From positions 992,001 through 1,056,000 of the forward strand of contig NZ_JAPKNJ010000002.1 of assembly GCF_026343945.1 (NCBI RefSeq): a DNA stretch of 64,000 bases. Direction: 5' to 3'. This DNA comes from Kaistia algarum. GTDB lineage: Bacteria > Pseudomonadota > Alphaproteobacteria > Rhizobiales > Kaistiaceae. A model generated the notes under the pieces. The model ran no database searches. It saw only the letters and a program-made list of their open reading frames with translations, and was not told where the DNA came from. The translations under genes and the position numbers were made by a program. Numbering within the stretch: position 1 is the first letter of the stretch; each line of letters opens with the position of its first letter. Positions 24,937-33,497 of the stretch are shown here, in pieces.

Positions 24937-26609
24937 CAGGCCACCTTCTGGTTGCGGCGTTCGGCGATCAGGCGCCGCGTATTGCGCAGCGCCACTGCCA
25001 TGATCGTGGCCGTCGGATTGGTCGCGCCGGAGGTCGGGAAGGTCGAGGCGTCGAAGACATAGAGATTGGGGATGTCGTGCGTGGCGCCCCAGGGATCGAC
25101 GACCGACTTCTTCGGGTCGGCGCCCATCACCGTCGTGCCGATCAGGTGCCAGCCGGATTCGCGCACCGGCGTCGAAACGAGCGTCTCGATCGCGCCGGCG
25201 GCCTTCACGGATTCAAGGCAGCGATCGATGTTGAACTGCAGCAGGCGGTTCGAGTTCTCGTTGACCTTGTAGATGATCTGTGGTGCCGGCAGGCCGTCGG
25301 AGTCGACGAGATCCTTGGACAGCACCACCTGGTTCGACTCTTCGGGCAGATCTTCGCCGACGATGCCCCAGATCAGCGAATGGCCGAAGCGACGGTCAAC
25401 GTTCTGGTGCAGGTTCTCGCCCCAGAAATCCTGGAAGCGCCCCTCCTCCGCGACATAGACCTTGGAACCGATCGCGCCCGAGACGCCGACGGGACCGCCG
25501 GACGGCATGCAGTTCCATTTCGAGCCGCGCACGAAGCCACGGCTCTCGTCGGTCTCGTAGAACTCGAGCGAATAGACCTGCTGGCCGAAGGGGCCGCGCC
25601 AGCTGTCGAGCGGATCCTCATAGGAGGCGAGCACCGAGGCGAAGGGGTGCATCATCAGCCGCTTGCCGACGAGGCCCGAGGAATTGGCGAGCCCGTCCGG
25701 ATGGCGGCTGCCTCCGGACATGAGCAGGAGGCGGGGCGTCCCGACGCCGTTGGCGCAGAGGATCACGACCTTCGCCCGCTGGCGGCGATCGCGGCCGTTG
25801 GCGTCGACATAGACGACCCCGGTCGCAAGGCCGTTGGCGTCGACCTCGACCTCCTTGACGCGCGCTTCGGTCACGAGGCGAGCACCGGCCTTCAGCGCCA
25901 GCGGCCAATGCGAGCGATCGGTGGTCGATTTGGCGCCTTCCGGACAGCCGGTCAGGCAGGTGCCGCGGCGGACGCAGGGATTGAGCTCGCCGAACTTTTC
26001 CGACGGGATCGCATTGCTGCCGGGCCACCAGTGCCAGCCCATCCGCTCCATGCCGAGCGCACCGCGACGGCCGACGGATCCCATGGGTAGAGCCGGAAAC
26101 GGATAGGGTCCGCGCGGCGGGAAGGCCGGATCGCCGGAAAGGCCGGAAACGCCGACCTCGCGCTCGATCTCGAGCTGGAACGGCAGCAGATCCTCATAGG
26201 AGAACGGCCAGTCTTCGCCGACGCCGTCCATCGAATAAACGCGGAAATCCGACGGCAGGAAATGCATCCACTGCGCGCCGTAGAGCGTGGCGCTGCCGCC
26301 GACGCCGGCGAACATCAACGGGTTGATGTCGGTGGTTGACGTGTCGACGGGATAGTCGCGCGGATTGTCGCGAACATTCGGGTTCGGATGCCAGAGCTTG
26401 GTCGAGACCAGTTCGTGCTCCGGCCGGGCGCCGGTATAATCCGCATAGTCCGGCCAGTTGCCCTGCTCCAGCACGACGACGGAGAATCCGGCGCGGGCCA
26501 GATGCAGCGCCGCGACGGAGCCCGACGGCCCGGCGCCGACGATGACGACGTCCACCTCTTCGTCGCGCCTTGGCCGCGCCCCACGCGCTCCGATGTCCTC
26601 GACCGTCAT
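24936..26609 (-). CDS. GMC family FAD oxidoreductase with Fe-S-type cysteine cluster
   Basis: The 557-residue GMC enzyme has its FAD motif VVIVGAGPSGSVAALH at about residues 21-36 and the C-terminal active-site region GWHLIGTTVMG and SGATNPTATIMA (His and Asn). Cys212, Cys218 and Cys222 in NPCVRRGTCLTGCPEG repeat the spacing of the [3Fe-4S] ligands in FAD-dependent glucose dehydrogenases of the Burkholderia type. It should oxidise a sugar or polyol to a lactone or ketone and pass electrons on. No signal peptide or Tat motif is visible, and no cytochrome c gene is in the operon. Confidence 0.9.
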   Translation of the reverse strand: MTVEDIGARGARPRRDEEVDVVIVGAGPSGSVAALHLARAGFSVVVLEQGNWPDYADYTGARPEHELVSTKLWHPNPNVRDNPRDYPVDTSTTDINPLMFAGVGGSATLYGAQWMHFLPSDFRVYSMDGVGEDWPFSYEDLLPFQLEIEREVGVSGLSGDPAFPPRGPYPFPALPMGSVGRRGALGMERMGWHWWPGSNAIPSEKFGELNPCVRRGTCLTGCPEGAKSTTDRSHWPLALKAGARLVTEARVKEVEVDANGLATGVVYVDANGRDRRQRAKVVILCANGVGTPRLLLMSGGSRHPDGLANSSGLVGKRLMMHPFASVLASYEDPLDSWRGPFGQQVYSLEFYETDESRGFVRGSKWNCMPSGGPVGVSGAIGSKVYVAEEGRFQDFWGENLHQNVDRRFGHSLIWGIVGEDLPEESNQVVLSKDLVDSDGLPAPQIIYKVNENSNRLLQFNIDRCLESVKAAGAIETLVSTPVRESGWHLIGTTVMGADPKKSVVDPWGATHDIPNLYVFDASTFPTSGATNPTATIMAVALRNTRRLIAERRNQKVA

Positions 26610-26645
26610 GAATTCCTCCGTAATGCCTTGTCCTGCCTTGAAAAA

Positions 26646-27617
26646 TCAGATCAGGCGGGTTCGGTAGAAAGCGGCAGCGCCGACGATAATGACGCCCTTG
26701 ATGATGAACTGGGCCTCCACGGGAAAGCCGAGCAGGATAACGAGATTGTTGATGACGATGAGCACCGCGACGCCCATCAAGGCGCCGAAGACGCTGCCAC
26801 GCCCACCGGAGAGCGCAACGCCGCCCATCACGGCCGCCACGATCGAGTCGAGCTCATAGCCCTGTCCGACCCAGTTGGAGACCGTGCCGACATATCCGAG
26901 CAGGAACAGCCCGCCGATACCGGCGCAGACGCTGCAGATCACGTAGCAGAGGATGGTGACGGCGTCGGGCGAAAGGCCGTTCAGGCGGGCGGCGCGGGGA
27001 TTGGCGCCGACCATGTAGATCTCCCGGCCAAGCCGCATCCGATGCAGCAGGAAACCGAGGAAAGCCGCCATCACGGCCAACGTCCAAAGATTGATCGGGA
27101 GACCGAGGACACGCCCGTTGGCGAGCCAGGCCATGCCCGGCGGCAAGGTCGAGATCGGCGCTCCGCCCGTATAGGCGAAACGGGCGCCCTGCAGGATGAT
27201 CATCATGGCGAGCGTCGCCAGGAACGGACTGACGCCCCGTTTCGTGACCAGCCAGCCATTGACGAAACCGACCACGGCCGAAAGCACGATCGCGGCGACG
27301 AAGATGAGCGGGATGACGGAATCGCTAGTCGCGCGGAAGGCGGTGGCGAGCACGGCGACCGTCGCCATCAGCGATGCGACGGAAAGGTCGAGCCCGCGAA
27401 CCAGGATGACGAAGGTCTGCCCGAGCACGACCATGCCGAGGGGAGCGGCCAGCGTCAGAAGATTGAGCAGGTTGGCCGGCACCAGGAAGGTGGGCGAGGC
27501 GATCGCTGCGACCACGAGGAGCAGGATCAGGAACAATCCGAGCCCGAAGCGCTCCGACAGCGCAGCCAGCGAATAATGGGAGACCCGGGCGCGGGCCGGC
27601 TTCTCGGCGAGCGTCAT
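26646..27617 (-). CDS. Sugar ABC transporter permease (second of two)
   Basis: This 323-residue permease of the BPD_transp_2 family has the segments GQTFVILVRGLDLSVASLM and AAVMGGVALSGGRGSVFGAL. I start it at 27617 (MTLAEKPARA), two bases before the stop of the preceding permease in the reading direction; the much longer open frame to 28607 runs through that gene and is spurious. It should pair with the other permease as a heterodimer in the inner membrane. It lies 36 bases upstream of the GMC gene in the same operon. Confidence 0.92.
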   Translation of the reverse strand: MTLAEKPARARVSHYSLAALSERFGLGLFLILLLVVAAIASPTFLVPANLLNLLTLAAPLGMVVLGQTFVILVRGLDLSVASLMATVAVLATAFRATSDSVIPLIFVAAIVLSAVVGFVNGWLVTKRGVSPFLATLAMMIILQGARFAYTGGAPISTLPPGMAWLANGRVLGLPINLWTLAVMAAFLGFLLHRMRLGREIYMVGANPRAARLNGLSPDAVTILCYVICSVCAGIGGLFLLGYVGTVSNWVGQGYELDSIVAAVMGGVALSGGRGSVFGALMGVAVLIVINNLVILLGFPVEAQFIIKGVIIVGAAAFYRTRLI

Positions 27618-27619
27618 GA

Positions 27620-28570
27620 TCACTCCCGGCGTGTTTTGTGGAGGCCGACGGCGGCGATGATGATCACGCCCTGGACGACCCATTGGTAGAAGGACGAGAC
27701 GCCGCTGAAGTTCAGCATGCTGTTCAGCATGGAGACCAGCAGGACCCCGAGGAAGGTGCCCAGCACGCCGCCGCGGCCGCCGATGAGAATCGTCCCGCCG
27801 ACGACGACCGGCGTGATCGATTGCAGCGTCAGCGTCTGGCCGATGCGCGGATCGCCAACGCCGGTGCGGGCGACGAGGAAGATCGCGGCGATGCCGGCAC
27901 AAAGGCCCGACAGCGCATAGACGAGGATGGTCACGCGCGAGACCGCGACGCCGTTCAGTCGCGCCGCCTCGTGACTGCCGCCGACGAAATAGAGGCTGCG
28001 GCCGGACCTTGTGCGCTGCAGCCAGAGGCCGGCCAGCGCGAAGATGACGACGAGCGCCAGCGCCGTATAGGGAATGCCGGCGATATCGCCATAGGCGAGT
28101 TCCTCGAACACGGCCGGAACCGAACCACCCGGCTCCTTGCGGTACATCAGCGTCGCGCCGAAGATCACGGACGACGTGCCCAGCGTCACGATGAGCGGAT
28201 GGACGCGCAGCGTCACGGTGAGGATGCCGTTCAGCGCACCGATCGCGGTCGAGCCGACAAGCGCGATGGCGATCGCCGGCACGATCCAGTCCGGCTGCCA
28301 TTGCAGGAAATTGGCGAGGAACACCGTCACCGCGCCGACCAGGGCGCCGATGGCGAGATCGATGCCGCCGATCAGGATGACGAATGTCTGGCCGAGGCTG
28401 GCGACGCCGAGCACGACCATCTGCTGGAAGAGATTGCCAAAATTGCGCCAGGTCAGGAAGCGGTCCGAGAGCGCGCCGCCGGTCACCACCAGGATCGCGA
28501 GCAGGACGAGCACGATCAGATAGGACGGCAGCATCCGGTGACGCTGGAAGACGCCTGCGATGGCGGTCAT
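27620..28570 (-). CDS. Sugar ABC transporter permease (first of two)
   Basis: This 316-residue permease of the same family as its neighbour has GQTFVILIGGIDLAIGALVG and VVVGGTILIGGRGGVLGTF. The two permeases are clearly diverged, so they are likely distinct partners rather than a fresh duplicate. Its start overlaps the ATPase stop by four bases. A pair of permeases with one two-domain ATPase is found in some pentose/erythritol-type importers of rhizobia. Confidence 0.92.
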   Translation of the reverse strand: MTAIAGVFQRHRMLPSYLIVLVLLAILVVTGGALSDRFLTWRNFGNLFQQMVVLGVASLGQTFVILIGGIDLAIGALVGAVTVFLANFLQWQPDWIVPAIAIALVGSTAIGALNGILTVTLRVHPLIVTLGTSSVIFGATLMYRKEPGGSVPAVFEELAYGDIAGIPYTALALVVIFALAGLWLQRTRSGRSLYFVGGSHEAARLNGVAVSRVTILVYALSGLCAGIAAIFLVARTGVGDPRIGQTLTLQSITPVVVGGTILIGGRGGVLGTFLGVLLVSMLNSMLNFSGVSSFYQWVVQGVIIIAAVGLHKTRRE

Positions 28571-30099
28571 TGCAGTTTCCCCTCCCCGGCCGGCCCGCCG
28601 GATCCAAGGCTCACGACGGCGAGCTTCATGATCGACTCCTCCCCGATCGCCGCGCCCGCGAGTTCGCCCGCGACGCGGCCCTGCGCCATGACGACGACGC
28701 GATCGGCGAGGCCGACGACCTCGGGCAGTTCGGAGCTGATCATCAGCACGGCGATGCCCTGGTCAGCCAGATGGCGGATCATGCGGTAGATCTCGACCTT
28801 GGCACCGACATCGACGCCGCGGGTCGGTTCGTCGAGAATGAGCAGACGGTCGGCGATCCGGGACCAGCGGCTGAACAGCACCTTCTGCTGATTGCCGCCC
28901 GAGAGATTGCCGACCTTCACGTCCTGCGACGGCGTCGCGACGCCGAAGGCCTGGATCTGCTTTTCTGCGATCTCGCGCTCGCGGCTGCGCTTGATCATGC
29001 CGCCGCTCGACACGGTACCCAGCGAAGGCGCGAGGATGTTCGCGGCGATCGACAGGCCGAGGAAGAGCCCCTCTTCCTTGCGGTTCTCCGTCAGGAAGCC
29101 GACACCGCGGCCGATCGCTTCCTTCGGCGTATGCTCTGCCAGTGCCTTGCCGTCGACCTTGATCGTGCCGGCATCGACGTCGCGATATCCGAAGACGGCC
29201 TCGGCGACCTCGGTACGGCCGGAGCCGACCATGCCGGCGAGCGCGACGATCTCACCAGCCCGGACCTCGAGGCTTGCATCGTGCAGGCGATTTCCCGCGG
29301 CCAGCTTCTCGATCGAAAGCACGACCGGCTTGTCGGTGGCTACGGCCGGCTTCGGCGGGAAGATCTGCTCCAGTTGCCGGCCGACCATCATGGTGATCAT
29401 CGTGTCGCGGGTTAGGTCCTTGACCGCGTTGACGCCGGCGATCTGTCCGTCCTTCAGCACCGTCACGCGATCGGCAATCTCGAAGATCTCTTCGAGGCGG
29501 TGCGAAATATAGACGATACCGAGACCCTCGGAGCGCAGTCGCCGCATGTTCTCGAAGAGCAGGTCGACCTCGCGGCCGGAAATCACGGCGGTGGGCTCGT
29601 CGAAGACGATGAGCTTGACGTCGCCTGTGAGGGCCTTGGCGATCTCGACCATCTGCTGGTCGGCCAGCGACAATTGGTCGATATGGGCGCGGGCGGGAAT
29701 GTCGACGCCAAGACGCGCCAGGATGGCCTCCGCCTTGCGGATCGCCGCCGAGCGCGACAGGAGGCCGAAGAGGCCACGGGGTTGCGCGCCAATGAGAATG
29801 TTCTCGGCCACCGTCAGCTCGGGAAAGAGCGCCAGTTCCTGGTGGATGATGTGGATGCCGGCTTCCTGCGCCTCGCGCGGCGAACGCCAGGAGACGGGCT
29901 TGCCCAGATATTCGATCGTCCCGGCATTGGGCTTGACGGCGCCACCGATGATGCGAGTAAGCGTCGACTTGCCGGCTCCATTCTCGCCGAGCAACGCGTG
30001 AATCTCGCCGGGCAGAACGGTGAAATCGACCCGGTCCAGCGGCTTGACGCCGGGATAGACCTTTTCGATCGCGTGCAGACTGATGATGGGAACCGACAT
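28567..30099 (-). CDS. Sugar ABC transporter ATP-binding protein (two ATPase domains)
   Basis: The 510-residue protein has two nucleotide-binding domains. The first has Walker A GENGAGKSTL, signature LSLADQQMVEIAKAL and Walker B LIVFDEPTAV. The second has the degenerate Walker A GMVGSGRTEVAEA, signature LSGGNQQKVLFSRW and LLILDEPTRGVD. This is the RbsA/MglA pattern. I chose the ATG at 30099 (MSVPIISLHAIEKVYPG) because family members begin this way. The frame stays open to 30150, but those 17 residues are atypical. It lies 77 bases after the binding-protein gene. Confidence 0.92.
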   Translation of the reverse strand: MSVPIISLHAIEKVYPGVKPLDRVDFTVLPGEIHALLGENGAGKSTLTRIIGGAVKPNAGTIEYLGKPVSWRSPREAQEAGIHIIHQELALFPELTVAENILIGAQPRGLFGLLSRSAAIRKAEAILARLGVDIPARAHIDQLSLADQQMVEIAKALTGDVKLIVFDEPTAVISGREVDLLFENMRRLRSEGLGIVYISHRLEEIFEIADRVTVLKDGQIAGVNAVKDLTRDTMITMMVGRQLEQIFPPKPAVATDKPVVLSIEKLAAGNRLHDASLEVRAGEIVALAGMVGSGRTEVAEAVFGYRDVDAGTIKVDGKALAEHTPKEAIGRGVGFLTENRKEEGLFLGLSIAANILAPSLGTVSSGGMIKRSREREIAEKQIQAFGVATPSQDVKVGNLSGGNQQKVLFSRWSRIADRLLILDEPTRGVDVGAKVEIYRMIRHLADQGIAVLMISSELPEVVGLADRVVVMAQGRVAGELAGAAIGEESIMKLAVVSLGSGGPAGEGKLQ

Positions 30100-30176
30100 G
30101 TAAGACGTCTCGAACGTGGCGTTAAGCCGGACCGGCGCGGGGCATTCCACCCCGCGCCGTCGCTTTCTGCGAGCCG

Positions 30177-31397
30177 TTACTTCGGATAGTCGGGATTGAA
30201 GGTGCTCGGATTGTAGCCGGCCGGCAAGCCGTTGCTCGGCGAGAGGTCGCCCGGATCATCCATGCTGACATGATCGAGCAGGTATCGGTCCGCCTTGACC
30301 GAAGCCGTATCGGCGCCGGGCGACATGACAATCTGCATGTTCACCTCGACCTTGTCGGGCACGGATATGCCGTTCAGGACGTTGAGCGCGGTCTCGACGC
30401 CCGTGATGCCCATCGAGGTCGGATAGTCGATGCCCACCATCGGGATCTCGTATTGCGAGGCGAGCTGGTACATCCGCGCAATGTCACCGCCGGTGATCGG
30501 CGGGAACTCGCCCTTCTTGTAGCCCGCGTCGATGAAGGCCTCGATCGCGCCAGAGCCCTGCAGGGCGCTGTCGGCGAGCACGCCGTCGATCTGCTTGCCA
30601 TATTTCTGGATGAGCGCCGCCATGACCGACTTGCCCGTCGCCGGGTTCCAGTCGGTGTACTGCATGTCCAGCACCTTGATGCCGGGATACTTGGCGAACA
30701 CTTCCTTGTTGGTGCGGATGCGGATTTCCGCGGGGCTGGCGCCCGCGATGCCCGGAAGCATCACGATATTGCCCTTGCCGTGAAGATATTCGGCCAGCCA
30801 CTGCGCCTCGATGCGGCCGACGGCCGAGTCGGAAGCGGTCACGAAGGTGATGTAGTTCTCAGGCGACGTCACCTTGCGGTCGACCATCACGACTGGGATG
30901 CCCTGCTTCATCGCGCGGCCGACGACCTGATCGAGCGCGTCCTCCGTGGCAGGAGCAATCAGCAGGAGGTCGACGCCCTGGCTGATCAGGTCCTGAATGT
31001 CGGCGATCTGCTTGGCTGGATCGTCATTCGCATCGGTGACGATGAACTTCTTGATCTGGTCCTTGTGCTGGCCGGCCGACCAGAGCACGCCGTGCTGGAA
31101 GGCGACACGCCAGGCATTGGAGATCGACGCGTTGGAGAAGCCGATCACATAGGGACCGTCTTTCTTCCACTTGGAAGTATCGACCATGTTGTTGAAGCCG
31201 GGGTTCCACAGCCAGGTGCGCGGAACACCGTAATATCCCGGCTTTTCAGGCTTCGCGGCCGCGGCGGCCGGAGCCGTATCGTCGGCCATCGCAGGGGCGA
31301 GGCTCGCCGCGCCCAAAAGGGCGGAAAGCGCGAGCGGTCCAACCCATCGCATGCCACGGCCGAACGCAGCCACGCGCCGATTGCGCGAATTCTTCAT
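30177..31397 (-). CDS. Sugar ABC transporter substrate-binding protein
   Basis: The 406-residue periplasmic protein starts at 31397 behind GGAGGAGAG. A long, basic signal sequence (MKNSRNRRVAAFGRGMRW, hydrophobic core, cut near APAMADD) is followed by an Ala-rich spacer and a Peripla_BP_4 domain (PYVIGFSNASISNAWRV, DLISQGVDLLLIAPATE, GIPVVMVDRKVTSPENY). It is the first gene of the ten-gene operon, with its promoter in the divergent gap shared with etfB. The ligand is unknown; the downstream GMC dehydrogenase and lactonase suggest a sugar, cyclitol or polyol. Confidence 0.92.
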   Translation of the reverse strand: MKNSRNRRVAAFGRGMRWVGPLALSALLGAASLAPAMADDTAPAAAAAKPEKPGYYGVPRTWLWNPGFNNMVDTSKWKKDGPYVIGFSNASISNAWRVAFQHGVLWSAGQHKDQIKKFIVTDANDDPAKQIADIQDLISQGVDLLLIAPATEDALDQVVGRAMKQGIPVVMVDRKVTSPENYITFVTASDSAVGRIEAQWLAEYLHGKGNIVMLPGIAGASPAEIRIRTNKEVFAKYPGIKVLDMQYTDWNPATGKSVMAALIQKYGKQIDGVLADSALQGSGAIEAFIDAGYKKGEFPPITGGDIARMYQLASQYEIPMVGIDYPTSMGITGVETALNVLNGISVPDKVEVNMQIVMSPGADTASVKADRYLLDHVSMDDPGDLSPSNGLPAGYNPSTFNPDYPK

Positions 31398-31756
31398 GTT
31401 CTCTCCTCCGAAGGTTCTGTTTTTATACGGGCCCCGACTTAATAAGCGTTCGGTCCTCCGGCCCTGACACAGTCTCTGCAACTATAAGTCGTCTACGACT
31501 CCCCGATGGGCGTCTCAATTCAATCGACTATGCAGGAAAATCTGCATCAGGCTCGCTGTGAGACGCATTGCAGTTCAATTCGTTCGGCAACCGTTACAGA
31601 CCGAACGAGATCGATCGTCAATCAGCAGGGAGGTGATAGCTGTTATTACCTTCTGAGCTTCATCGAACCCGGTAAGGTGCGCGCATTCGTAGCTGGATCG
31701 GATGATCTGTCCGCAGGCGAACTGGCCCCCATCAAGAAGGCCGGTCGGAGGAAACA
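31398..31756. promoter_or_regulatory. Divergent regulatory region, sugar-oxidation operon / etf operon
   Basis: This 359-base gap lies between two divergent operons. It contains a perfect dyad AGTCGT-CT-ACGACT at 31487-31500 and a second perfect inverted repeat CGTTCGG (31581-31587) with CCGAACG (31601-31607). The first resembles part of the sequence upstream of deoC (AGTCGTATAC at about 2064). Both are plausible operators; no regulator gene lies immediately adjacent. A plus-strand open frame from 31506 overlaps etfB and looks non-coding. Confidence 0.45.
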
Positions 31757-32524
31757 ATGCATATTCTTGTCGTATTGCGCATGGTCCCGGCACCGGCGAC
31801 CGAGTTCGAAATTCTCCCGGAAGGGCTTGGGCTCGACCGCGAATGGATGGATTTCCAGCTCAATGACTTCGACGACCAGGCCCTGGAAGAGGCGGTGCTT
31901 CTGAAGGAGGCCTCCGGCGCCCGCGTCACGGCCGTTGCCATCGGTGAGGGCGCCAACCGGGTGCTGCAGATGGCGATGGCGCGCGGCGCCGACGACGCCG
32001 TTCTCCTCTCCGGCGACGAGGAAGCCGGCCTTGCCTCTCCTGCCGGCCTCGCTGCCGCTCTGCTGCCGCTGATCGAAGAACGCAAGGCGGATCTGATCCT
32101 CACCGGCGTACAGTCGGCTGAGGATCTGTTCGGCCAGCTCGGCCCTTATCTCGCTGGGCGGCTCGACTGGCCGCATATTTCCGGCACCAGCCATCTGGCT
32201 GTGGCGGGCGGCGGGCTAACCGTCGCGCAGGAACGCGGCAATGGAGTCGTTGCGCGCTATCGCATCGCCCTGCCGGCGGTTCTGGGCGTGCAGACCTCGA
32301 CCAAGGCACCCCGCTATGTCTCCGGTTCGAAGCTGCGCGAAGCGGCCAAGGCGCCCATCGCCAAGGGACCTGCCGTTGACAGCCTGCCCGCCGATGGGGC
32401 GCGGCTGGCGATGCTTTCGATGCCGCTCGCCGGCGAAGGCGCCGAGAATCTCGGCAATGTCGCCGAGCATGTTGCCGACCGTATCGCCCACATTCTCGCC
32501 GAGAGGGGCCTTCGGGCCGGCTGA
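31757..32524 (+). CDS. etfB: Electron transfer flavoprotein beta subunit
   Basis: The 255-residue protein has the ETF beta/FixA pattern: MHILVVLRMVPAPATEFE, MDFQLNDFDDQALEEAV, VTAVAIGEGANRVLQMAMAR, the Asp-rich GADDAVLLSGD, and LILTGVQSAEDLFGQLGPYL. With EtfA it forms the soluble FAD/AMP heterodimer that carries electrons from flavin dehydrogenases. It is first in an operon with etfA and a membrane Fe-S oxidoreductase. This is an alternative ETF set like those linked to dimethylglycine/sarcosine or other specialised dehydrogenases, not the housekeeping fatty-acid set (inference from the partner). Confidence 0.9.
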   Translation: MHILVVLRMVPAPATEFEILPEGLGLDREWMDFQLNDFDDQALEEAVLLKEASGARVTAVAIGEGANRVLQMAMARGADDAVLLSGDEEAGLASPAGLAAALLPLIEERKADLILTGVQSAEDLFGQLGPYLAGRLDWPHISGTSHLAVAGGGLTVAQERGNGVVARYRIALPAVLGVQTSTKAPRYVSGSKLREAAKAPIAKGPAVDSLPADGARLAMLSMPLAGEGAENLGNVAEHVADRIAHILAERGLRAG

Positions 32525-32527
32525 TCC

Positions 32528-33496
32528 ATGAAGTTCCTCGTCTGCACAGAAACACGCTCCGGAAAGATCGAGGCGATCTCTCTGGAAATGCTCGCCGCGG
32601 CTCGCACCATTGCCGCTCCCGGCGATGAAGTCGTGGCCCTTGTCGTCGGCGATTCCGCAACCGATGCGGCCGCGCGCCTCGGCGCCGCTGACCGGGTCAT
32701 AGCGGCGATCGCGCCGGCACTCTCGGTGCCGACAGCCGAAGCCTATGCCCGTATCGCCCGCGACGTCATGGCGACCGAGGCGCCAGATCTGATCGTCATG
32801 CCCTATTCGGCGACCGGCCTCGATGTCGCCCCGGAACTCGCCGCGCGCTGCGAACTTCCGATCGTCGCTTATGTCGTCCGCCTCGACCGTGGGGATGACG
32901 GGGTCGCCGCGACATCGCAGATCTATGGCGGCAAGGTCATGGCGAAGACCAGGATCACCGGCCCGGCGATCGCGATGCTCAACCCCGGCAGCTTCCCGGA
33001 AGCCGCCGCATCGCAGGTGGCGGCCGGAGCTCTCGCGTCGCTTGACCCCACTCCCCTCCTCTCCAACCTGCGCGTCGAACTCCTCGGCGAGGATCAGCCC
33101 GATCTCGCCGAGATCGATATCGCGACCGCGGAGCGCATCGTCTGTGTCGGGCGCGGGATCGGCGACGAAGGCAGCATCGAGATCGCACGCGAACTGGCCG
33201 GGCTGCTGGGCGCCGAGATCGCCGGCAGCCGACCTGTGGTCGACAATGGCTGGCTGCCGAAGCTGCGCCAGGTCGGCAAGTCCGGGCGCAAGGTCAAGCC
33301 GAGGCTCTATCTCGCCCTCGGAGTCTCCGGCGCACCGGAGCATCTCGAGGGAATGTCGCGTTCGGATCTGATCATCGCGGTCAACACCGATCCCAAGGCG
33401 CCGATCTTCGGTGTCGCCCACTATGGCGCGACCTGCGATCTGTTCGATCTCGTCGCAGCGTTGAACGACCGCCTCCGCGCGCCGGCCGGAAGCTGA
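32528..33496 (+). CDS. etfA: Electron transfer flavoprotein alpha subunit
   Basis: This 322-residue ETF alpha/FixB protein has an N-terminal domain with LIVMPYSATGLDVAPELAAR and a C-terminal FAD-binding half (about residues 195-320) with ERIVCVGRGIGDEGSIEIAR, AEIAGSRPVVDNGWLPK and YLALGVSGAPEHLEGM. Its AVNTDPKAPIFGVAHYG segment is the family's FAD-binding end. It starts three bases after etfB and ends one base before the Fe-S protein gene, a tight operon. FAD is expected to sit in this subunit. Confidence 0.92.
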   Translation: MKFLVCTETRSGKIEAISLEMLAAARTIAAPGDEVVALVVGDSATDAAARLGAADRVIAAIAPALSVPTAEAYARIARDVMATEAPDLIVMPYSATGLDVAPELAARCELPIVAYVVRLDRGDDGVAATSQIYGGKVMAKTRITGPAIAMLNPGSFPEAAASQVAAGALASLDPTPLLSNLRVELLGEDQPDLAEIDIATAERIVCVGRGIGDEGSIEIARELAGLLGAEIAGSRPVVDNGWLPKLRQVGKSGRKVKPRLYLALGVSGAPEHLEGMSRSDLIIAVNTDPKAPIFGVAHYGATCDLFDLVAALNDRLRAPAGS

Positions 33497-33497
33497 G

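Noticed and set aside
26646-28607. A 653-codon minus-strand frame that could be read as a double-length permease
   Set aside because: Only the part from 27617 downstream has permease sequence; the upstream half is an out-of-frame reading of the other permease gene.
31506-31904. Plus-strand frame of 132 codons before etfB
   Set aside because: It overlaps etfB out of frame, has no ribosome-binding site and no recognisable sequence.
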